Shown here: positions 25,271 to 38,500 of the stretch, one piece after another
How the letters are laid out: each line of letters opens with the position of its first letter
Numbering within the stretch: the stretch's first letter is position 1
NCBI GenBank assembly: GCA_028751875.1
Contig: CM054154.1
Location: 57,921,455-57,985,454, forward strand
Direction: 5' to 3'
Origin: Rapana venosa
Lineage: Eukaryota > Mollusca > Gastropoda > Neogastropoda > Muricidae
Length of the DNA stretch: 64,000 bases
The notes under the pieces: model-generated
Seen by the model: the letters and a program-made list of their open reading frames with translations, nothing else
Database searches by the model: none
Told to the model about the DNA's origin: nothing
Program-made: the position numbers and the translations under genes

Positions 25271-25611
25271 TTTGTTGTTGGGATTTGGGGGGTTGTTGTT
25301 TTTTTCTTTTTTTCTTTTTAAAAATGGTTTTCTTGCTTTGTGAAGTTTCTGTTTTGCCTATGTAAACTATTTTTCCCTTGTACACATTTTAGTAGGACAT
25401 CTACCACCACCCTCAACTTCCATGCTTTTTTTTTTTTGTCTAATATCACTGAGCGTGAACAGACGTTAAAATCGAAGACAACAACAAAAACAAACATATA
25501 CGCACAAATACTCCAGCTTTCCGGGACTGTCCACCCCCAGTATCAAACCAATCGCGTTTTTCAAAGCCTTAGCTAAGATGATAAGAAGGAGCAGCAGGAG
25601 GAAGAGAGCAG
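25271..25611. other. T-rich non-coding stretch, copy A
   Basis: A T/G-rich region with repeated TTGT and runs of T, probably the 3' untranslated part of the I-like fragment followed by host sequence. No coding signal is seen. Confidence 0.5.
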
Positions 25612-25680
25612 TGTGTTTTGGGTGTGTGTGTGTTTTGTGTGAGTGTGTGTGTGTGTTTTGTGTTTTGTGTGTGTGTGTGT

Positions 25681-25727
<47 letters not shown>

Positions 25728-25785
25728 GGAGAGAGAGAGGAGAGAGAGGAGAGAAGAGAGAGAGTGAGAGAGAGAGAGAGAGTAC
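25612..25785 (+). repeat. (TG)n followed by (GA)n tract, copy A
   Basis: An interrupted TGTGTG/TTTTGTG tract changes abruptly to GAGAGA. Copy B (44808-44975) is the uninterrupted form. Confidence 0.9.
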
Positions 25786-26044
25786 GTGTGTGTTAACAAT
25801 TTACAAGTAGTTCTCTGTAGTTTGATTTTGTTTCTTGTTCAGCTTTAGAGGAGATGCATTTATTTTTTTGGTATGTAATTTTCCATGTCTGTTTATGTTC
25901 ATTGTGATTGAGCAATTTGCTTAGCAATAAAATTTTCGATGTCCCTGTCTGTCTGTCTTGGTTGTCAGTTCGTCTTCTGTCTGTCTCCCCTTTCTGTTGA
26001 TAATTGTTTTCTTTGCAGCAGTTCTGCCGCATAGTTGTTTTGTT
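25786..26044. other. spacer between microsatellites, copy A
   Basis: Host-like sequence containing CTGTCTGTCTG runs. Matched in copy B at 44976-45237. No gene is recognised. Confidence 0.5.
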
Positions 26045-26945
26045 TTTGATGATGTGATTATGATGATTATGCAGAGTGGGATTATTGTGATGATAATGAC
26101 TATGTAGGTTGATGATGATTATTTTTGAGTTGATGATGTTGATGATAAATTTTTTATGTTGATGATTTTTACGTAGTTGATGATGATGTTTTGTTGTTTG
26201 TGTTTATTTGATTTTGATGTTTGCGAGGGTTTATGTTTGATGTTCGGGTTTTTAAACAGTTTTGAGGGTGTAATAAGTTCATGAGACGATGATTATGTTG
26301 ATTATGTACAGATGTTGTGATTATTTGATGTGATTACGTAGATTTTGATGATGTTGAGGGCTTGAGATGTGATGGGGTTTTTTGTAAGGGAAATTGGTAA
26401 TGAAAAAGGATATTTGTAGATGTGTGTGGTGATGATAATGGATATTGATTGTGATTTGTGTGGTGTAATGATTATGCAGAGGTCGATATGTGCTGATTTT
26501 GCATATGCTGATAAATGAAGTGGATTATGCAGAATTTGTGGAAATGAGAGACGTTGAAGATGGTGTTTGATTATGTAGATGTCGATGATAAATCGGTTGA
26601 TGATGATTATGTAGATGTTGATCGAGATTTGCAGATGTTGATAGGTTAAAAATAAGTAAATACGATGAAGGTGATAATCATTGTGTAAATTTGATATAGT
26701 AGATTTTGATAAATGATTGTAAGTCGTTGTTGAAAAATGTATTTAAAAATTTGATTTTGTAGTAGTTGATCATGATGACGACTATTGATTTTGTTGACGA
26801 AAATGTTATGTAGATGTGATGTGATATGCAGATTTGATGATAAGATCTTCATGTAGAAGTTGTGACAATTTTTATTGATGTTGAAAATGGTGTGATTATG
26901 TGGATATTAATGAATAATAATAATAAAAATAATTAAAAATAATAC
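26045..26945 (+). repeat. irregular GAT-rich minisatellite, copy A
   Basis: Units related to GATGATTATGTAGATGTT, heavily eroded by indels here. Copy B at 45238-46170 shows the clean version. Confidence 0.8.
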
Positions 26946-27310
26946 ATGGAATTATATTTGTGTATATTTGCAAAAAACAAAAAAAAGTGTTTTCATTCAT
27001 CATATCATTCACTGAGCCAGTTACAATTAATAGGGGGGTTTTTCTTTTCAAATTCAATGAACACATGCTCAGCGCACGCAACAGTACACGAAAACCCACG
27101 CAACACAAAAAAGGTTGTACATCGGGCAGGGGATGGGGTTTTTGGGGTTAGGGCGGGAAAAAATGAAGTGGGGAAAAAGAGGGGGAAAATCTTAGGTTTT
27201 GATAATGTCTGAGGGGATTTTTAAAAAGGGATGTGAAGGCTTTTTGGGGAAGGGAAAGGGGAGGGGGTCTTCCCGATCGATGGACCCGAAACAGTGAAGA
27301 GCGACGCCCC
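26946..27310 (-). mobile_element. L2-like 3' fragment abutting the POLR3C copy, copy A
   Basis: It matches 46209-46595 in copy B, which is the 3' end of an L2-like element in minus orientation. It ends at the shared GCGACGGCCAAC-like point where POLR3C sequence begins. Confidence 0.7.
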
Positions 27311-28881
27311 AATTTTTAGCTACTATGCGGACTGTTTGATGAGATAGAGCATAACATTGAAAAGCGGAATACAAAAAACCAAAGCGAAAGGCAAAAATCA
27401 CAAAGGGTCTGCTGGGTCGATTCAAATGGCATGGGGGAGATTTATCAGAACGGCAAAGAATGGTGGAGTACAGAATTGTCCGGGCGGGTGAATTTTCCAC
27501 ATCTACTTTGGGAAAAAAAGGGGCACTGTGCGGCATTTTTATATGGCGATGCTGCAGAATGATTGTGGAAGAACTTCAGCAGGAGGGGCCCTTTGCCTGT
27601 GCAACCTTGTTGACACCCCCCCAACAAATGAAGAAGCCCCAAGCTCAGGGGAAGCGATCTCAAAGAAGTCAGCCCCCCACGCAGGAGAAGGTTTTTAGCG
27701 CATGGTGGCCCTTTTCATCAAACGGCTGTGTCCCGGGTGAAGGACAAGAGAGGCAAAGGGGGTTTCCAGGTGCCCCCCCCTGAAACCTCCTGTTTGCAGG
27801 CCCCCCCCGACCTGCTGCAGGGTTTGCGTAAAAGTGAAACAAGAAGTCCTGGGAAAGGGCAGCCTGCGAGAAAAGGCCCCCCCCCGTAAAAGGTTCACAG
27901 CAAGCATGGTGATGACACCCTACAATCTATTGGAAAGTGAACCACCAAGGGTTCCCCATATTTCCGGCCCCGATCTGGGGTTGCTGGGCCAATTCTAGGG
28001 AAAAGCGATAAAGGGCAGGAATCATGGCTGCTTTAGGTGATGAAAGCGACGGGCCCGGCCTCACACCACTATGCCTGTGTCTTTAAAGAGCTGTATCCTC
28101 AGTGCCAAAAAACAAGGCAATGTCCAAAATTGTGTGGAACAGTGGCTGAAGTCATGACAGAATTTTATGCCAGAGTTTATTTCCAGAGGCCGACAGTGGG
28201 GGGGCCTGTTTTTGTCAACACGCTGAAAGCCTGAGGTCTCGAGTATCGCCATATGGAATCCGTCGTGGAAGAAAACTGGGATCCTTTCCGGCGGATCTTT
28301 GACTTTCTTTAGAAGGGGATTTGGGACGGATTTGAATTTTAAAAACTGTCCTGGTATCCCAAGCAGTGCAGACCTTGCTGTCCCCCCTGAGGGGCCCAAA
28401 ACTTATCGAGACAACAATGTTGTCCTTTCTGTAATTATGTGAGACACACACCCACACCCTCTTTAATGTGGATGTCAACTTCCTGGCTGCCACGTTTCTG
28501 GATGTTTGCTTACAAACCCTGACAAACATAAAAACTGAGTCGCCAGCAAATACTGTCGGATGCCGGCGCCTGCTGGAGAAACAGGAGCGCATTTGAGGCG
28601 ATCATCCTTTCCCCGGCTTGCCGGCCAGCCTGGCCACAGGGGTTTAAAGGGGTAGGGAGGGACTGGAGCTGGATGGGAAAGAAAGAGCAGTTGGACACCG
28701 TCCAGGATTTCTAAAGACTCCCGCTGAACGACAAGGGCTGGAGAAAATCGAGGCCCGCACCAGACATTTCGAGATGAAAGAACAAGATGTGGTGACACCT
28801 CCGTTTTTGTTTTTGGAGAGCTACTTACCCTTGACCTTAAACCCTCCAAGGCCAAACCCGCCAGAAAAACTGTTTAACTGA
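27311..28881 (+). pseudogene. POLR3C: POLR3C retrocopy, copy A, heavily frameshifted
   Basis: This is the same intronless RNA polymerase III subunit RPC3 sequence as at 46596-48228, but with many one- to few-base indels, often in runs of C, G or T, so no frame stays open for long. Recognisable pieces include MIVEELQQEGPFACATLL near 27560 and QRSAGKDPS-type out-of-frame noise elsewhere. The extra T that breaks the clean copy near its end is also present here (TTT at 28592-28594). The pattern of errors looks technical rather than evolutionary because the clean twin preserves nearly the whole frame. I treat it as an unpolished version of the same locus; the alternative is a truly decayed duplicate. 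Confidence 0.85.
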
Positions 28882-29375
28882 TCGTCACGGTGTTGGCTAA
28901 GAACTGCTTCCCCCAGCCCGTGGGGTGTTTCATTCCCATTTGTACACACTGGGAATGTTTTCTTTCACTCTTCATTCATTCTAGTTCAGTGACTTCAGGT
29001 TTCTTAAAATTTCTTTATGGGATTGCTGTGTTCATTTTTCTTGAAGTGTTGTTTGGGTTACTCCAGGCTTGTAAGTGCTGAATGTGTTTTGTGTTGGCTA
29101 TGTATGCAAACTGTGAAAGTGTGAGCATTTTTTGGACATATCCAAGTGTGTACAGGAGAGAAATATGAAAGTTTCTGTCTCCCAATGTGGTGGTACTGAT
29201 GAAATTTTATTTCATAGATTTTCATATTTTCATAGATTTGGTCTGCAGCGTACCATGTTTTGCAATATCTGTTTGTTTAAACTATTGATGATTTGTCATT
29301 GGTTGCAAGACTGAAGATTTAGGTTGAATGCATGCGCTTTGATTTGTCTTTGCAAGATATAGCGCTATATAAGTT
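28882..29375 (+). other. 3' untranslated part of the POLR3C copy with L2-type tail, copy A
   Basis: It matches 48229-48715 in copy B. It ends with TTTGCAAGATATAGCGCTAT and then an AAT microsatellite, the L2-type terminal signature in the same orientation as POLR3C. Confidence 0.65.
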
Positions 29376-29405
29376 AATAATAATAAAAAATAATAAAAAT
29401 AATAA

Positions 29406-29446
<41 letters not shown>

Positions 29447-29455
29447 TAATAATTG
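29376..29455. repeat. (AAT)n microsatellite shared by two L2-type tails, copy A
   Basis: AATAAT units lie between a plus-strand L2-type tail on the left and a minus-strand L2-like element on the right, so two tails meet at one microsatellite. Confidence 0.85.
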
Positions 29456-32400
29456 GAATTTATATAGCGCTGAATCTTGTAAAAAAAAAAACAAATCGAA
29501 GCGCTTGCACTCAATTATTTACAGGCATGAAAACTCTCCTTAAACATAATGAGAAAACAGATTTAAATCCATGCGCGGCTCACTACGCACGCACACGCAC
29601 GCGCACACACACACACACACACACACCACACACACACACACACAACACACACACACACACACAACACACAGGGCGCGCGCGCGCGCGCGCGGGTACAACA
29701 CTTAGAAGGTGAAAGATGCTGTTGGAAATTAGGGACAGATAGAGGGGAAAAGTCTGGGTAGGAAATAAGTGTGTTTTGAGGCAGGAATTTGAAGGAATTC
29801 AAGTGAAGGCTTTTAACGAAGTGAAAGAGGGAGGTCATTCCGGTGGATGGACCAGAAACAGAGAAGGAGCGACGGCCAACAGTGGTTTGTTTGAATCGGG
29901 GTGTTCGAAAGCACAAAGAAATCGGCGTCTGAACGAAGGGAACGGGATGGAGTGTACCAGGTGGAAGACAGTTTACAGAGATAAGAGGATGCAGATTTGG
30001 GGATACATTTGAAACAGAGGGTATTGATTTTATACTCCAGCCCTTTGTGAGACAGGCAACCAGTGAAGAGATGGCAGAAGAAATGATTGTTTCAGATTTT
30101 TTCTTTCTTAGGACCAGTCAGCTTGCAGAGTTTTGTATGCGTTGAAGAGAGTGGTTTAGATGATGCTGGTAGGCCAGCCAAAGAGAATTACAGTAGTCTA
30201 AACGTGAAAGAATGAGAGATGTGACAAGCTTGGAAGTTGCATCAGTGGCCCAGATACTTGCGAATCGCGCTTAAAGCGCCGTAAGTGATAGTAGCAAGAC
30301 TGGCGGGTCTGGGTGATGAAATTTTTTCATAGAGAGGGGTGTTGTCAAGAACTACTCCTAAATACTTCACAGAGTTGGACAAAGGAACTGACGTATTGCC
30401 GAATTCTATTGAAGTTTTTGTGATAGAGGAAAGTTTAATGTTGGGTCCTATGACATGGCTTCGGTTTTATCGGCATTAAGCTGTAACTTGTTCTGAGTCA
30501 TCCAGTTTTAAATTTGTTTTGAAGGCAGTAGAATATTTGTCAGGATAGAAGGCAAGTTTAAACAGTATCGCTGCACTGAAGTTGATATCTTCGGCATAGA
30601 AATGATGATCAATAGGGTGGTTGTTTATTATATGTGAGAGTGGAGCAGTGTAGAGAGTAAAGAGAACAGGGCCCAACTGATCCCTGCGGGACCCACATTC
30701 CATTTTGACGGGTTTTGATTGAATTTTTGTTTACAATAACTTCTGGAACCGGTCTGTGAGGTATGAAGTAAACCCAGGTGGGGGCTGTTGCCCATTAATA
30801 TCAACGATTTGGAGGCGAGAAAGAAGAATTGAGTGATCAAATGGTATCAAAGGCTGCAGATAAGTCAAGAAGAGTGAGGAGGGAGATTTTTCCTGCATCA
30901 GAAGCAAGTAGAAGTGTATAAAAGTAGGATAGGGTGGTTTCGGTGCTGTGGTTGGGGGGTTTAGGCAGACTGAAAAGTGGGAAGAAGATCTTTGGAATGA
31001 AGGTGACTGTTGAGCTGTTTGAGAACAACTTTTTCTTGTACTTTAGAGACAAAGGGCAAGTTTGAGACGGGCCTAAAAATTCTTCAGAATGTTGGGATCG
31101 AGGTCGTGCTTTTTCAGTAGAGGTGTGCCTATTGCTGTTTTAAGAGCTGATGGAAAATTTCCTGACTGAAGAGATGAATTTATATTTTAGTGATAATAGG
31201 CACAAATTGTGAAAGGCATTGTGGGGAAAAACAGGAGCAGGTAGGGGATAAAGGGGTCGCATGATTTTATAGTCATTTCCCTTCAGAATTGTCATAATTT
31301 CTTTTTCACTGTGGGATGGAAGGAAAAAAAGAGAGGAGCCAGTGAACTGGGGGTCAGGAGGCGCAGGCGGAATTGAGTTGATCAAGTCTGGAGCGCATGT
31401 TTCGAAATTTGTCTGAAAAGAAGGCAGAAAATGGGATGGAAGTTCAGACAGGCTGTGGGTGTTAGGCAGAGGAGTTGTTTTTGCAGATCCAAGGAGATTT
31501 GAGGTGAGGGAAAAAAAAAAGAATTTTATGGATGTAGCACAGGGAAGAACTTGGGAAGAGGTAGTAGTTGTCTTTGCCAAATGGGATAAGAGTTTGACTT
31601 TGTTTATTTTTTTTTTCGAAAAGCGTTTGTTGATTTCGGTTTTTGACTTCCGCCACTGCCGTTCTAGTTGCCGGCGTTTGCGCTTCGCTATCAAGATGTC
31701 TTGGGTTTTTACCATGGCGCACAGGGGCTGTCAGGGAGGAGATGAAATTAGTAGGAGGTGCATGCTCATCAAGCAGTTTGGCGGAGAATAGTTGTTATAG
31801 TGATCAGAGAGTTTCAGTGTGGTCAGAGGTTTTGAAAAACGTTCGGAAGCTTGTGAAGAGAAGGTATGAATGTCTAAGGCCTTAAAATTGCGACGGTAAC
31901 ATATTTCTTCTTTCCCACAGGTTTTGTGATGTTGAGATGGAAAAAAATGGCGGAATGATCAGAATTGCAAATTCGTCAGTGACAGAAACAGATGTGACAA
32001 GATTGAATGAAGCATTAGTAATCAGCCATCTAAAATATGACCAGTCTGTGCGTTTTCTTCGTTTTCCAGTTGAGAGAGAGAATGGTTGGACAGAGAAAGA
32101 GAAAGACGTTTGACATCTGGAGAGGACTGGTTGTCGAATGGAAGTTGAAGTCACCAAGAATTATAAGTTTAGTGGGAGAGAGGCTGTAGTGGTCGAGGAG
32201 TGACTGGAATTCTTGGTGAAAAGAGAAGATGTTAGGTTGTTTTTATGGCTGGGAGGTGGACGGTAAAGGGAGCAGATAGTAATAGAGTGGCCAAGTAGGT
32301 TGAGATTGATTTCGCAAACTTCAAAAGATTCATGTGAGAAATTTAAGGTTTTGACTGAAAGAAAGAGATGGTTCCCAAAATTTTCTTTGAGAATGATGGC

Positions 32401-33505
32401 AATCCCACCTCCCGAGAGAGAGTCGGGGAAAGAAATGGTTTATATCCAGGAGGAGTCAGCTGTTTTATTTTTGGTTCATGGCCATGTGGTTTAAGCCAAG
32501 TTTTGTGAGGAAGGGTTAAATCAATGTTTTTTTCAGAAAATGAAATCAGATATGTAGTCGGCTTTTCCTTTGGACAGACAGAATGCACATTTAACAAACA
32601 AACTTGAAGGAGATCTGAAGGAGGTGGAGAGGTTGAAATGAAAGTGGTGGAGTTTGGACAAGCATCAGAGGAAGAGGACGAAGGCGATGGTGGAGAGCCC
32701 GGGTTAGCGGAAGAACAGACAAGGTTTTGGGTGTGAAACAGGAGTAGAAGATGGTTGGAAAGAACTGTGCTAATCAGGGGATTCGGTTTTTGAAACACAT
32801 CATGATATACATCATCATCATCAGAACAAAAACATTATCAGTTACAAACAACAGAACCAATCAAAAGCTGAAGGGGCGGGTGGACGGCAGCATGGGAAGA
32901 AGCTTTTGTCAGGGGTGACAGAAGTGACGTCAGAGGTGAAGAGGGAGACATGGGAGAGGGAAGCCCACACTGGCGATGACGTCGGCCTGCCGTGTTCCCC
33001 GTCTGGTTTTGCAGCGATGGATGCCTAAGTTTGTTATACCTTGCTTAATATCAGGAGCAAAGCGTGTACTGTTTTTGACAATTCTCAGGTGCGAGCATAG
33101 CTCTAATGTCCGCGGCTCTCACTGCCATGGTAGCAGAACAACACACACTAGACTTGATTGATGGGGGTGGTGTCAGTTCGTGAATCACGTGCAATTTGTT
33201 GAAGGGCAGTAGGGTCAGATTAAAATGGGTCATGAAGACCAGCAGTCAGGTAAACACAATTCATAAGTCGAATCGAAATTTTGAACAATTCAAACAAAGA
33301 TGAAAATTATACATCGAAATATCTCAAAAAGTAGATAATAACAAAGAAAAATGTTCTGACCAAATAACTCAGGGTAAAAGCACGAACAAGAAGATGTAAA
33401 CATTTCTGGAAAGGAACCAGAAAAAACACACACATCCAGCATTCAAACACAGAGCTACACACAGTGCTGCCGACAGGTGCAAAGGCAGATCACTCTGTTC
33501 CATTT

Positions 33506-33508
<3 letters not shown>
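29456..33508 (-). mobile_element. L2-like non-LTR retrotransposon, copy A
   Basis: This is the same element as 48796-52836, with more indels. Minus-strand pieces include the segment LGPVLFTLYTAPLSHI and a YAED instead of the YADD catalytic box near 30590-30605, the motif A part LLDLSAAFDTI near 30840, and the start of the endonuclease (DLLQVCLLNVHSVCP) near 32600. It is about 4.05 kb and abuts a GAT array at its 5' end. The D-to-E change in the catalytic box is more likely a consensus error than a real substitution, since copy B has YADD. Confidence 0.85.
29583..29692 (+). repeat. CA then CG alternating tract, copy A
   Basis: Interrupted CACACA followed by CGCGCG inside the L2-like 3' region. 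The clean form is at 48937-49034. Confidence 0.85.
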
Positions 33509-33559
<51 letters not shown>

Positions 33560-34879
33560 ATTATTATTAATATTATGTAGAAGTTGGTGATTGAGATGAT
33601 TATGTAGATGTTGGTGATGGTGATGGTGGTGATTATATAGAAGTTGATGAAGATTGTTATCATTATGTAGATGCTGGTTATAGTGATGACCATGTGGAAA
33701 TTAGTTTTGAAGATGGCAATGGATACGTAGATGTGGGTGATGGTGATTAATATGTAGATGTTGGTGATGTTGATTAATATGTAGATGTGGGTGATGGTGA
33801 TTAATATGTAGATGGTGATGGTGATTAATATGTAGATGTTGATGATGGTGATTAATATGTAGATGTTGGTGATGGTGATTAAGATGTAGATGTGGGTGAT
33901 GGTGATTATATGTAAGATGTTGGTGATGGTGATTAATTTGTAGATGTTGGTGATGGTGATTAATTTGTAGATGTTGGTGATGGTGATTAATTTGTAGATG
34001 TTGGTGATGGTGAATTAATTTGTAGATGTTGGTGATGGTGATTAACATGTAGATGTTGGTGATGGTGATTAATATGTAGATGGTGGTGATGGTGATTAAT
34101 ATGTAGATGTTGGTGATGGTGATTAATTGTGATGTTGGTGATGGTGATTAATTTGTAGATGTTGGTGATGGTGATTAATTTGTAGATGTTGGTGATGGTG
34201 ATTAATATGTAGATGTTGGTGATGGTGATTAATATGTAGATGTTGGTGATGGTGATTAATATGTAGATGGTGGTGATGGTGGTAATATGTAGATGGTGGT
34301 GATGGTGAGTAATATGTAGATGGTGGTGATAGTGTTTAATATGTAGATGTTGGTGATGGTGATTAATATGTAGATATTGGTGATGGTGATTAATATGTAG
34401 ATGTTGGTGATGGTGATTAATTTGAAGATGTTTGTGATGGTGATTAATATGTTAATTGTGGTGATAGTGATGAATATGTAAATTTTGGTGATGGTGATTA
34501 AATATGTAGATGTTGGTGATGAAGGTGGTGATGATAATGTAGATGTTGGTGATGAATACGTAGATAGTGATGGTGATGAATGGGTATATGTTCCTGATAA
34601 AGGTAGTGATTAATATGTAGATGATGGTGATGAATGGGTAGATGTTCCTGATAAAGATAGTGATTAATATGTAGATGATGGTGATGAATGTGTAGATGTT
34701 CCTGATGAAGATAGTGTTTAATATGTAGATGATGGTGATGAATGTGTAGATGTTGCTAATGAAGATGGCAATCAATATATAGATGATGGTGATGAATGTG
34801 TAGATGTTGCTGATGAAGATGGTAAGTTATATGTAGATGATGGTGATGAATGTGTAGATGTTCCTGATGAAGATGGTGA
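33509..34879 (+). repeat. GAT-rich minisatellite array, left segment, copy A
   Basis: It begins with a pure (GAT)n run next to the L2-like 5' end, then passes into 27-bp units of the type GATGTTGGTGATGGTGATTA followed by ATATGTA. TTTGTAGATGTTGGTGATGG variants are common. It ends where a TTAA-flanked insertion interrupts the array. Confidence 0.95.
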
Positions 34880-34883
34880 TTAA

Positions 34884-35523
34884 CTCATAGGAGTCGCAGT
34901 GAAATGGATCCTGCCATTTTGTGGTGTCGCGTGATTTTGGCTATATTACTATATTATTTTGGCTATATTGAGCTTACCCAACATAATAATGACATACACA
35001 TTACACATCATTAAAAGGTTTATAATGTCTTCTTTCGAGATTACCTCACAGTTTTTTAATAGATGACTGTATTAATGTTTTACAAATTTTCAAAATATGT
35101 CACTGGTTGCTGAAAAATAAAGTTTTGAAAATTAAGGCTGGTATCTTAAATGGCCTTAACTATTCATCAACTAGTCCCCTTGAAGCAATGTGATGATTTC
35201 TCACCAAAGTAAAGTTCCGTGAAGCTGGCTGAATCCATGTGATGTCACTTTTTGTACAACAGATTTTTTTTTTTTAAGAATCATAACACTGGAGTGCCTG
35301 AAATCCCCAAAATATCACTTGTTGACATGTCAAACAAAATTGGCCAACAGACAAAAACAAGGAAAGCTTTTGGTTAAGGAAAGCAACTGTGTTTAGAAAA
35401 ATGATTGCCCTACAGGCCAGAGTACTTTCCTCTGAGCTTACCATCAGTTTGTGTTTCTTTAAAAATTCGTCGCAGTAAAGGAGAAGAGTGCCGAAGCTTA
35501 AGCTTCGGCACAACCTCAATGAG
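34884..35523. mobile_element. 640-bp insertion flanked by TTAA, possible piggyBac-type non-autonomous element
   Basis: A single-copy 640-bp sequence interrupts the GAT array. It is bounded by TTAA at 34880-34883 and 35524-35527 and starts CTCAT and ends ATGAG, so there are 5-bp inverted termini. TTAA duplication is the hallmark of piggyBac transposons, but their usual CCC-type termini are absent. It has no coding capacity. A perfect 22-bp palindrome (35489-35510, centred on AAGCTTAAGCTT) lies near the right end. The same insertion is present in copy B at 54139-54746. Confidence 0.5.
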
Positions 35524-35527
35524 TTAA

Positions 35528-38500
35528 TATGTAGATGATAGTAATGAATGTGTAGATGTCCTGATGAAGATGGTGATTAATATGTAGATGATGGTGATGG
35601 TTATTAATATGTAGATGTTGGTGATGGTGATTAATATGTAGATGTTGGTGATGATGATTAATATGTAGATGTTAGTGATGGTGTTTAATATGTAGATGGT
35701 GGTGATGGTGATTAATGTGTAGATGTTGGGATAGTGTTAATATGTAGATGTTGGTGATGGTGATTAATATGTAGATGTTGGTGATTGTCATTAATATGTA
35801 GATGTGATGGATGAATGTGTAGATGTTCCTGTTGAAGATGGTGATTAATATGTAGATGTTGGTGATGGTGATTAATATGTAGATGTTAGTCGATGGTGTT
35901 TAATATGTAGATGGTGGTGATGGTGATTAATATGTAGATGTTGCTGATAGTGTTTAATATGTAGATGTTGGTAATGGTGATAAATATGTAGATGTTGGTG
36001 ATGGTGATTAATATGTAGATGTTGGTGATGGTGATTAATTTGAAGATGTTGGTGATGGTGATTAATATGTAAATGTGGTGATAGTGATGAATATGTAGAT
36101 TTTGGTGATGGTGATGTAATATGTAGATGTTGGTGATGAAGGTGGTGATGATAATGTAGATGTTGGTGATGAATACGTAGATATTAGTGATGGTGATGAA
36201 TGTGTAAATGTTCCTGATGAAGATGGTGTTTAATATGTACATTATGGTAATGAATGTGTAGATATTAGTGATGGTGATGAATGGGTAGATGTTCCTGATG
36301 AAGATAGTGATTAGTATGTAGATGATGGTGATGAATGGGTAGATGTTTCTGATGAAGATAGTGAGTAATATGTAGATGATAGTGATGAATGTGTAGATGT
36401 TCCTGATGAAGATGGCGATTAATATGTAGATGATGGTGATGAATGTGTAGATATTCCTGAAGAAGATAGTGATTAATATGTAGATGTGGGTGATGAATGT
36501 GTAGATGTTTCTGATGAAGATGGTAATCAATATATAGATGATGGTGATGAATGTGTAGATGTTTCAGATGAAGATGGTGATTAAGATGTAGATGATGGTG
36601 ATTAATATGTAGATGTTGGTGATTGTCATTAATATGTAGATGTTCGTGATTGTCATTAATATGTAGATGTTGGTGATGGTGATTAATATGTAGATGATGG
36701 TGATGAATGTGTAGCTGTTCCTGATGAAGATGGTAAATAATATGTAGATTTGGTGATGGTGATTAATATGTAGATGTTGGTGATGGTGATTAATATGTAG
36801 ATCTTGGTGATGGTGATTAATATGTAGATGTTGGTGATAGTGATTAATATGTAGATGTTGGTGATGGTGATTAATATGTAGAGTTGGTGATGCTGATTAA
36901 TATGTAGATGTTGGTGATGGTGATTAATATGTAAATGTTAGTGATGGTGATTAATATGTAGATGGTGGTGATGGTGATTAATATGTAGATGTTGCTGATA
37001 GTGTTTTAATATGTAGATGTTGGTGATGGTGATTATATGTAGATGTTGGTGATGGTGATTATATATAGATGTTGGTGATGGTGATTAATTTGAAGATGTT
37101 GGTGTTGGTGATTAATATGTAAATGTGGTGATAGTGATGAATATGTAGATTTTGGTGATGGCGATTAATATGTAGATGTTGATGATGAAGGTGGTGATGA
37201 TAATGTAGATGTTGGTGATGAATACGTAGATATTAGTGATGGTGATGAATGTGTAAATGTTCCTGATGAAGATGGTGATTAATATGTACATTATGGTAAT
37301 GAATGTGTAGATATTAGTGATGGTGATGAATGTCTAGATGTTCCTGATGAAGATGGTGTTTAATATGTACATTATGGCAATGAATGTGTAGATATTAGTA
37401 ATGGTGATGAATGTCTAGATATTCCTGATGAAGATGGTGATTATATGTAGATGATGGTGATGAATGTCTAGATGTTCCTGATGAAGATGGTGATTAATAT
37501 GTAGATGATGGTGATGAATGTGTAGATGTTTCTGATGAAGATAGTGATTAATATGTAGATGATGGTGATGAATGTGTAGATGTTCCTGATGAAGATGGTA
37601 CTTAATATGTAGATGAGGGTGATGAATGTGTAGATGTTTCTGATGAAGATGGTGATTAATATGTAGATGATGGTGATGAATGTGTAGATGTTTCTGATGA
37701 AGATTGTGATTAATACGTAGATGATGCTGATGAATGTGTAGATGTTTCTGATGAAGATAATGATTAATATGTAGATGATGGTGATGAATGTGTAGCTGTT
37801 CCTGATGAAGATGGTAACTAATATGTAGATGTTGGTGATGGTGATTAATATGTAGATGTTGGTGATTAATATGTAGATGTTGGTAATGGCGTTTAATATG
37901 TAGATGTTAGTGATGGTGAATAATATGTAGATTGTGGTGATGGTGATTAATATGTAGATGGTGGTGATAGTGTTTAATATGTAGATGTTGGTGATGGTGA
38001 TTAATATGTAGATGTTGGTGATGGTGATTAATATGTAGATGTTGGTGATGGTGATTAATTTGAAGATGTTGGTGATGGTGATGAATATGTAAATGTGGTG
38101 ATAGTGATGAATATGTAGATTTTGGTGATGGCGATTAATATGTAGATGTTGATGATGAAGGTGGTGATGATAATGTAGATGTTGGTGATGAATACGTAGA
38201 TATTAGTGATGGTGATGAATGTGTAAATGTTCCTGATGAAGATGGTGATTAATACGTAGATGATGGTGATGAATGTGTAGATGTTTCTGATGAAGATGGT
38301 GATTAATATGTAGATGATGGTGATGAATGTGTAAATGTTTCTGATGAAGATGGTGATTAATATGTAGATGATGGTGATGAATGTGTAGATGTTCCTGATG
38401 AAGATGGTGATTAATATGTAGATGTTGGTGATGGTGATTAATATGTAGATGTTGGTGATGGGGATTAATATGTAGATGGTGGTGATGGTGATTAATATGT

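Noticed and set aside
27192..28855. Several 60-126 codon frames on both strands over the left POLR3C copy
   Set aside because: Fragments created by indels in an error-rich version of the POLR3C retrocopy, or antisense shadows of it.
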